Assembly: GCF_001703635.1 (NCBI RefSeq)
Contig: NZ_LQZT01000048.1
Span: forward strand, 1-64,000
DNA length: 64,000 nucleotides
Reading direction: 5' to 3'
From: Parahoeflea olei
GTDB taxonomy: Bacteria; Pseudomonadota; Alphaproteobacteria; Rhizobiales; Rhizobiaceae
Every line of letters starts with the position of its first letter. Within the stretch, counting starts at the first letter, position 1. This document shows positions 60,645-64,000 of this stretch, piece after piece. Position numbers and translations under genes: made by a program. The notes under the pieces were generated by a model. It saw only the letters and a list, made by a program, of their open reading frames with translations, ran no database searches and had not been told where the DNA came from.

Positions 60645-63056
60645 TCAGCCCCTGAGCACGCCGCCGGTCGATTTGACGACATTGGCGATCACGGCCTTGC
60701 TGAGCTTGTCGAGATCCTCATCCGTCAACGTGCGATCGCGCGGCTGGATGGTGATCTCGATGGCGACCGACTTCTTGTCCTCGCCGAGCGAAGGGCCCTC
60801 GAACAGGTCGAACACGTTGACGCCGGCGATCAGCGCCTTGTCGGCCGATTGTGCGGCGCGCATCAGCGTGCCGGCAGGGACCTGCTTGTCGACCACGAAG
60901 GCGAAATCGCGGCGCAGCGCCTGGAAGGCCGAGAGCGTGAGCACCGGCTTGGTGCGGGTGGGTTTGCGCTTGGCTTCCGGGATCGCATCGACGAACACCT
61001 CGAAACCCGCGAGCGGGCCGGTGACGTCGAGCGCTTCGAGCGTGTCGGGGTGGAACTCGCCGAAATGGCCAAGCACCACCTTGGGGCCGAGCTTGATCAC
61101 GCCCGAGCGGCCGGGGTGGTACCAGTCGGGACCGCCCTGCTCGACCTGCAGGTTCGACATCGGCAGGCCGCAGGCTTCGAGCACGGCGAGCGCATCGGCC
61201 TTGGCGTCGAACACGCCGACCGGCTTGGCCGCGCCGTCCCAGTGACGACCGGAGCCGGAAAGACCCGCGGTGCCGCGGCGCACGCCGCCCGCCACCCGGC
61301 GCTGGCCCTCGGGCGTGTCGTTCTCGTAGGTGCCCGAGACCTCGAACAGCGCCACGTCGCCGAAGCCGCGCGCGGCGTTGCGCCCGGCAGCGGCGATCAG
61401 CCCCGGCAAGAGCGAGGGGCGCATGTCGGACATGTCGGCGGCGATCGGGTTGGCCAGCCGGAGTTCGGACTTGCCGCCGCCGAACAGCCTGGCCTGGTCG
61501 CCCGGAATGAACGACCAGGTGACGGCCTCCATCATGCCGCGCGCGGCCAGCGCGCGCTTGGCCGAGCGGGTGCGGATCTGCAGCGTGGTCAGGATCTTCT
61601 TGTTGACCGCGCCCATCGACGGCAGCGGCACCGGCTTGATGTTGTCCACGCCGTGGATGCGCATGACTTCCTCGACCAGATCGGCCTTGCCGTCGATGTC
61701 GGGGCGCCAGGAGGGAACGGCCACCATCACCCGGTCGCCGCCGCTTGCCACCTCGAAGCCGAGTGCTGTGAGAATGTCGACGCTCTCCTCGTTGGACACC
61801 GTAAGCCCAGTCAGTCGCTTGACTTCGGAGAAGGGGAACTCGACCGACTTGCGCTCATGGCCCTTGTAGCCGACCACGCGCGAAGCGGCCGCCGTGCCGC
61901 CGCACATCTCGAGCACCAGTTCGGTGGTGCGTTCGAGGCCGGGGATCATGTATTCCGGGTCGACGCCGCGCTCGAAGCGGTAGCGCGCATCGGTGATGAT
62001 GCCATGGGCGCGGCCGGTCTTGGCGATGTTGATCGGGTCCCAGAGCGCCGATTCAATGAGCACATTGACGGTGTTCTCATCGCAGCCCGAATGCTCGCCG
62101 CCCATGATGCCGCCGATCGATTCCGGGCCGTTGTCGTCGGCGATCACCACATTGGAGGGATTGAGCGTGTAGGTGCGGGTGTCGAGCGCCAAAATCTCCT
62201 CGCCCTCGCGGGCGCGGCGCACCACCAGATCGCCCTTGACCTTGTCGGCGTCGAAGACATGCATCGGCCGGCCCTGGTCCATGGTCATGTAGTTGGTCAC
62301 GTCCACCAGCGCCGAGATCGGCCGGAGGCCGATGGCGAGAAGCCGCTTCTGCATCCATTTCGGGCTCGGGCCGTTCTTGACGCCACGCACCAGGCGCCAG
62401 GCGAAGCCGGGGCAGAGGCTTGCGTCGTCGAGCTCCAGTCGCACGGTCTGCGGGGTCTCGCCTTCGACCGGGAACGATGGCGCCTTCGGGGTCTTGAGCT
62501 TGCCCAGGCCTGCGGCAGCCAGATCGCGGGCGATGCCGTGGATCGATGTGCAGTCGGGGCGGTTCGGCGTCAGGTTGATCTCGATCACCGGATCGTCGAG
62601 CCCGGCATAGGCCGCGAACGAGGTTCCGACCGGGGCGTCCTCGGGCAGGTCGATGATGCCGTCGTGATCATCCGACATGTCGAGCTCCTTTTCCGAGCAC
62701 ATCATGCCGTGGCTTTCGACACCGCGGATCTTGCCGACGGCGAGCGTGACGCCGATCCCCGGCACATAGGTGCCCGGCCGCGCCAGCGCGCCGACGAGGC
62801 CGGCCCGGGCATTGGGCGCACCGCAGACGATCTGCACCGGCTTGCCGTCGCCGGCATCGACCATCAGCACCTTCAGGCGATCGGCCTCGGGGTGCTTTTC
62901 GGCGCTGATGACGCGGGCGATGGTGAAGGGCCTGTAGGCCGCCTTGTCATCGACATCCTCGACCTCGAGACCGATCGCGGTCAGGCGATCGCAAATCTCG
63001 GCAAGCGTGGCATCGGTTTCAAGGTGATCCTTGAGCCAGGAGAGGGTGAATTTCAT
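60645..63056 (-). CDS. pheT: Phenylalanyl-tRNA synthetase beta subunit
   Basis: An 803-residue subunit. An N-terminal tRNA-binding (EMAP-like) domain (KFTLSWLKDHLETDATLAEI... VQIVCGAPNARAGLVGALARPGTYVPG), B3/B4 editing domain, B5 and the catalytic-like core, and a C-terminal ferredoxin-fold anticodon-binding domain (LSAFQALRRDFAFVVDKQVPAG). Normal length. The start overlaps the stop of the GFA gene (ATGA). pheS is expected nearby but is not in this window on the upstream side shown. Confidence 0.97.
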   Translation of the reverse strand: MKFTLSWLKDHLETDATLAEICDRLTAIGLEVEDVDDKAAYRPFTIARVISAEKHPEADRLKVLMVDAGDGKPVQIVCGAPNARAGLVGALARPGTYVPGIGVTLAVGKIRGVESHGMMCSEKELDMSDDHDGIIDLPEDAPVGTSFAAYAGLDDPVIEINLTPNRPDCTSIHGIARDLAAAGLGKLKTPKAPSFPVEGETPQTVRLELDDASLCPGFAWRLVRGVKNGPSPKWMQKRLLAIGLRPISALVDVTNYMTMDQGRPMHVFDADKVKGDLVVRRAREGEEILALDTRTYTLNPSNVVIADDNGPESIGGIMGGEHSGCDENTVNVLIESALWDPINIAKTGRAHGIITDARYRFERGVDPEYMIPGLERTTELVLEMCGGTAAASRVVGYKGHERKSVEFPFSEVKRLTGLTVSNEESVDILTALGFEVASGGDRVMVAVPSWRPDIDGKADLVEEVMRIHGVDNIKPVPLPSMGAVNKKILTTLQIRTRSAKRALAARGMMEAVTWSFIPGDQARLFGGGKSELRLANPIAADMSDMRPSLLPGLIAAAGRNAARGFGDVALFEVSGTYENDTPEGQRRVAGGVRRGTAGLSGSGRHWDGAAKPVGVFDAKADALAVLEACGLPMSNLQVEQGGPDWYHPGRSGVIKLGPKVVLGHFGEFHPDTLEALDVTGPLAGFEVFVDAIPEAKRKPTRTKPVLTLSAFQALRRDFAFVVDKQVPAGTLMRAAQSADKALIAGVNVFDLFEGPSLGEDKKSVAIEITIQPRDRTLTDEDLDKLSKAVIANVVKSTGGVLRG

Positions 63057-63490
63057 CCGTCTTTTCCCGTCGTCATTGTTGGGCGCTCGACGGAAAAACC
63101 CTCGAAGCGCGGAAGATCGTCGGCGATGTGCAGGAACGGCAGTTGCCGCTCGACAAAGGCATGCGAATGGGGCGGATAGGCCTCGGGCTCTTCCATGAAC
63201 CCCAGCGCCAGATAGATTTCGCCCTTCAGCCGCTCGTCGGTGTAGCCGATCTGGCTGCCGCAATGGCCGCAGAACATGCGCGTGACGCCGCCCGCGCCGC
63301 GCCAGCGGTTGGGCTCGCCGAACCAGCTGAGGCTTGCAAGCGGGAAGCCGACAAAGGCCATCACCGGCGCACCGGTCTGCTTGCGACAATCGCGGCAATG
63401 GCAATAGGACTGCCAGACCGGCTCCGCGTCGATATCCGCGGAGATCAGGCCGCAGCGGCAGGAGCCGTGGTGAGAGATCCGCTCCGTCAT
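63053..63490 (-). CDS. GFA-family (glutathione-dependent formaldehyde-activating type) zinc protein
   Basis: A 145-residue protein with the Mss4-like zinc fold: SCRCG, YCHCRDCRKQTGAPVMAFVGFP, and FCGHCGSQIGYTDE provide the cysteine ligands. Despite the family name, most members have no proven catalytic role. ATG 63490; an upstream extension of 14 residues is possible but has no ribosome site. Its stop overlaps the pheT start by ATGA, indicating co-translation. Confidence 0.9.
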   Translation of the reverse strand: MTERISHHGSCRCGLISADIDAEPVWQSYCHCRDCRKQTGAPVMAFVGFPLASLSWFGEPNRWRGAGGVTRMFCGHCGSQIGYTDERLKGEIYLALGFMEEPEAYPPHSHAFVERQLPFLHIADDLPRFEGFSVERPTMTTGKDG

Positions 63491-63528
63491 AGCGCGTTGA
63501 TCCGTTGAATTATCATGCCAGCATTGCC

Positions 63529-63804
63529 TCACGCAGCCTTTTCCGGCGCTTTGGCCGTTGGGTATTTCCAGCCCGCCAGCATGCCCCGGATCGACAGATC
63601 CTCATCGACATCCGGCCAATGTACGCCCGCCAGCATCAATTCGATATTGTTTCGTTGCGCCGGTGTCGCCCCATGAAGGCTCGGATACCACCACAACGGC
63701 GTGATGACCTCCCGGCCATCGGCGAGCCGGACATGCACGTTGTGAAGATCGCACCAGGCTTCCACAGGCCGCTCGTTTTCAGGATACAGACTTGGCGAAT
63801 TCAT
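63529..63804 (-). CDS. DUF2442 protein
   Basis: A 91-residue protein (CDLHNVHVRLADGREVITPLWWYPSLHGATPAQRNNIELMLAGVHWPDVDEDLSIRGMLAG) with the DUF2442 pattern: a small strand-rich domain ending in WPDVDEDLSIRGML. ATG 63804 has GGAGG 6 nt upstream. It overlaps the end of the DUF4160 gene by 26 bp. Such DUF4160-DUF2442 pairs recur in bacteria and are suspected toxin-antitoxin modules (established as a prediction, activity unproven). Confidence 0.87.
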   Translation of the reverse strand: MNSPSLYPENERPVEAWCDLHNVHVRLADGREVITPLWWYPSLHGATPAQRNNIELMLAGVHWPDVDEDLSIRGMLAGWKYPTAKAPEKAA

Positions 63805-64000
63805 CCCATGCCTCCACAAACTGCCTTTGGTGTTCTTCCACCACGTCCATGATACGCCGCATATCTGTCGCGTTGAACCCCTTGGCCTCGACCAGTTTGA
63901 CCGGCTCAAGCCAGATCTTCGCCGTGCCTCCGTGGCCGGCAACATGGATATGCCGAGGCTCACCCATGTCGAACCCATAAAGGTGGAACCGGAAGCCATA
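63779..64000 (-). CDS. DUF4160 protein, N-terminus beyond the window
   Basis: The last 73 codons of a small protein whose start lies beyond base 64000. The visible part FRFHLYGFDMGEPRHIHVAGHGGTAKIWLEPVKLVEAKGFNATDMRRIMDVVEEHQRQFVEAWDEF is diagnostic of DUF4160 (typical start with FYGIxIxMYxxDHxPPHxH). It overlaps the DUF2442 gene by 26 bp. An internal ATG (63967) exists, but conserved residues upstream of it show the gene begins earlier. Confidence 0.85.
   Translation of the reverse strand, partial: YGFRFHLYGFDMGEPRHIHVAGHGGTAKIWLEPVKLVEAKGFNATDMRRIMDVVEEHQRQFVEAWDEFAKSVS

Noticed and set aside
60642..63179. 845-codon plus-strand frame opposite pheT
   Set aside because: Shadow of pheT, which is unambiguous.

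Overview
The window is one stretch of a high-GC alphaproteobacterial chromosome. Gene content and order point to Rhizobiales (Hyphomicrobiales), probably a Rhizobiaceae- or Hoeflea-like genome: glnD-murJ-trpS-usp-nfu-tsaB-rimI-mur/fur-plsC-miaB-phoH-ybeY-corC-lnt(actA)-phrR-metK-trmB-rimP-nusA-ylxR-infB-rbfA-truB-rpsO-pnp, all on the minus strand from about 39.5 kb down to 8.8 kb. The genus is an inference from synteny and protein similarity remembered for these families; no search was run.

Layout. 1-3.3 kb: a chemoreceptor gene and a four-copy 80-bp tandem repeat with a perfect palindrome. 3.3-8.7 kb: an FNR-type flavin reductase, a large glycine-rich autotransporter and a LuxR-type regulator. 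8.7-39.5 kb: the conserved RNA-metabolism, translation, envelope and nitrogen-sensing block. It is interrupted by a ChaC/secreted-protein pair between rpsO and truB, and by a less GC-rich two-gene cassette between infB and rbfA. 39.5-43.2 kb: a peptide-modification-like pair (RLAN/ATP-grasp RimK-like ligase plus GNAT-C39 peptidase fusion) divergent from a CysZ/EI24-like membrane protein. 43.2-44.9 kb: two secreted proteins with copper-type ligands and a GyrI-like orphan. 45.2-53.6 kb: DNA repair (nth, Ada-type methyltransferase), gpmA, dapB, an MsbA-like ABC exporter, glk, mgsA and mepA. 53.8-58.1 kb: a lipid-linked-sugar cluster (multispanning GT-C-like protein, GtrB-like GT2, GtrA flippase, Gfo/Idh oxidoreductase). 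58.2-64 kb: nicotinamide salvage (nadV), zinT with a Zur-like box, pheT, a GFA protein and a DUF2442/DUF4160 pair cut by the window end.

How the genes work together. The rimP-nusA-ylxR-infB-rbfA-truB-rpsO-pnp block couples transcription elongation, translation initiation, 30S maturation, tRNA modification and RNA decay. A promoter and a leader terminator are visible ahead of rimP. trpS, tsaB, rimI, miaB, trmB and metK add tRNA charging/modification and SAM supply. glnD (PII uridylylation), Mur/Fur and PhrR are the regulators of this block. lnt, plsC, murJ, mepA and the MsbA-like exporter serve the envelope.

The most unusual items are the infB-rbfA insertion with a near-consensus promoter buried in the infB terminator hairpin, the metK leader with a 13-bp perfect hairpin and an alternative pairing partner, the rimP leader that repeats part of its terminator over the ribosome-binding site, the RLAN-RimK/GNAT-C39 pair, and the 80-bp palindromic repeat array. 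No CRISPR array, insertion sequence, rRNA or tRNA gene was seen.
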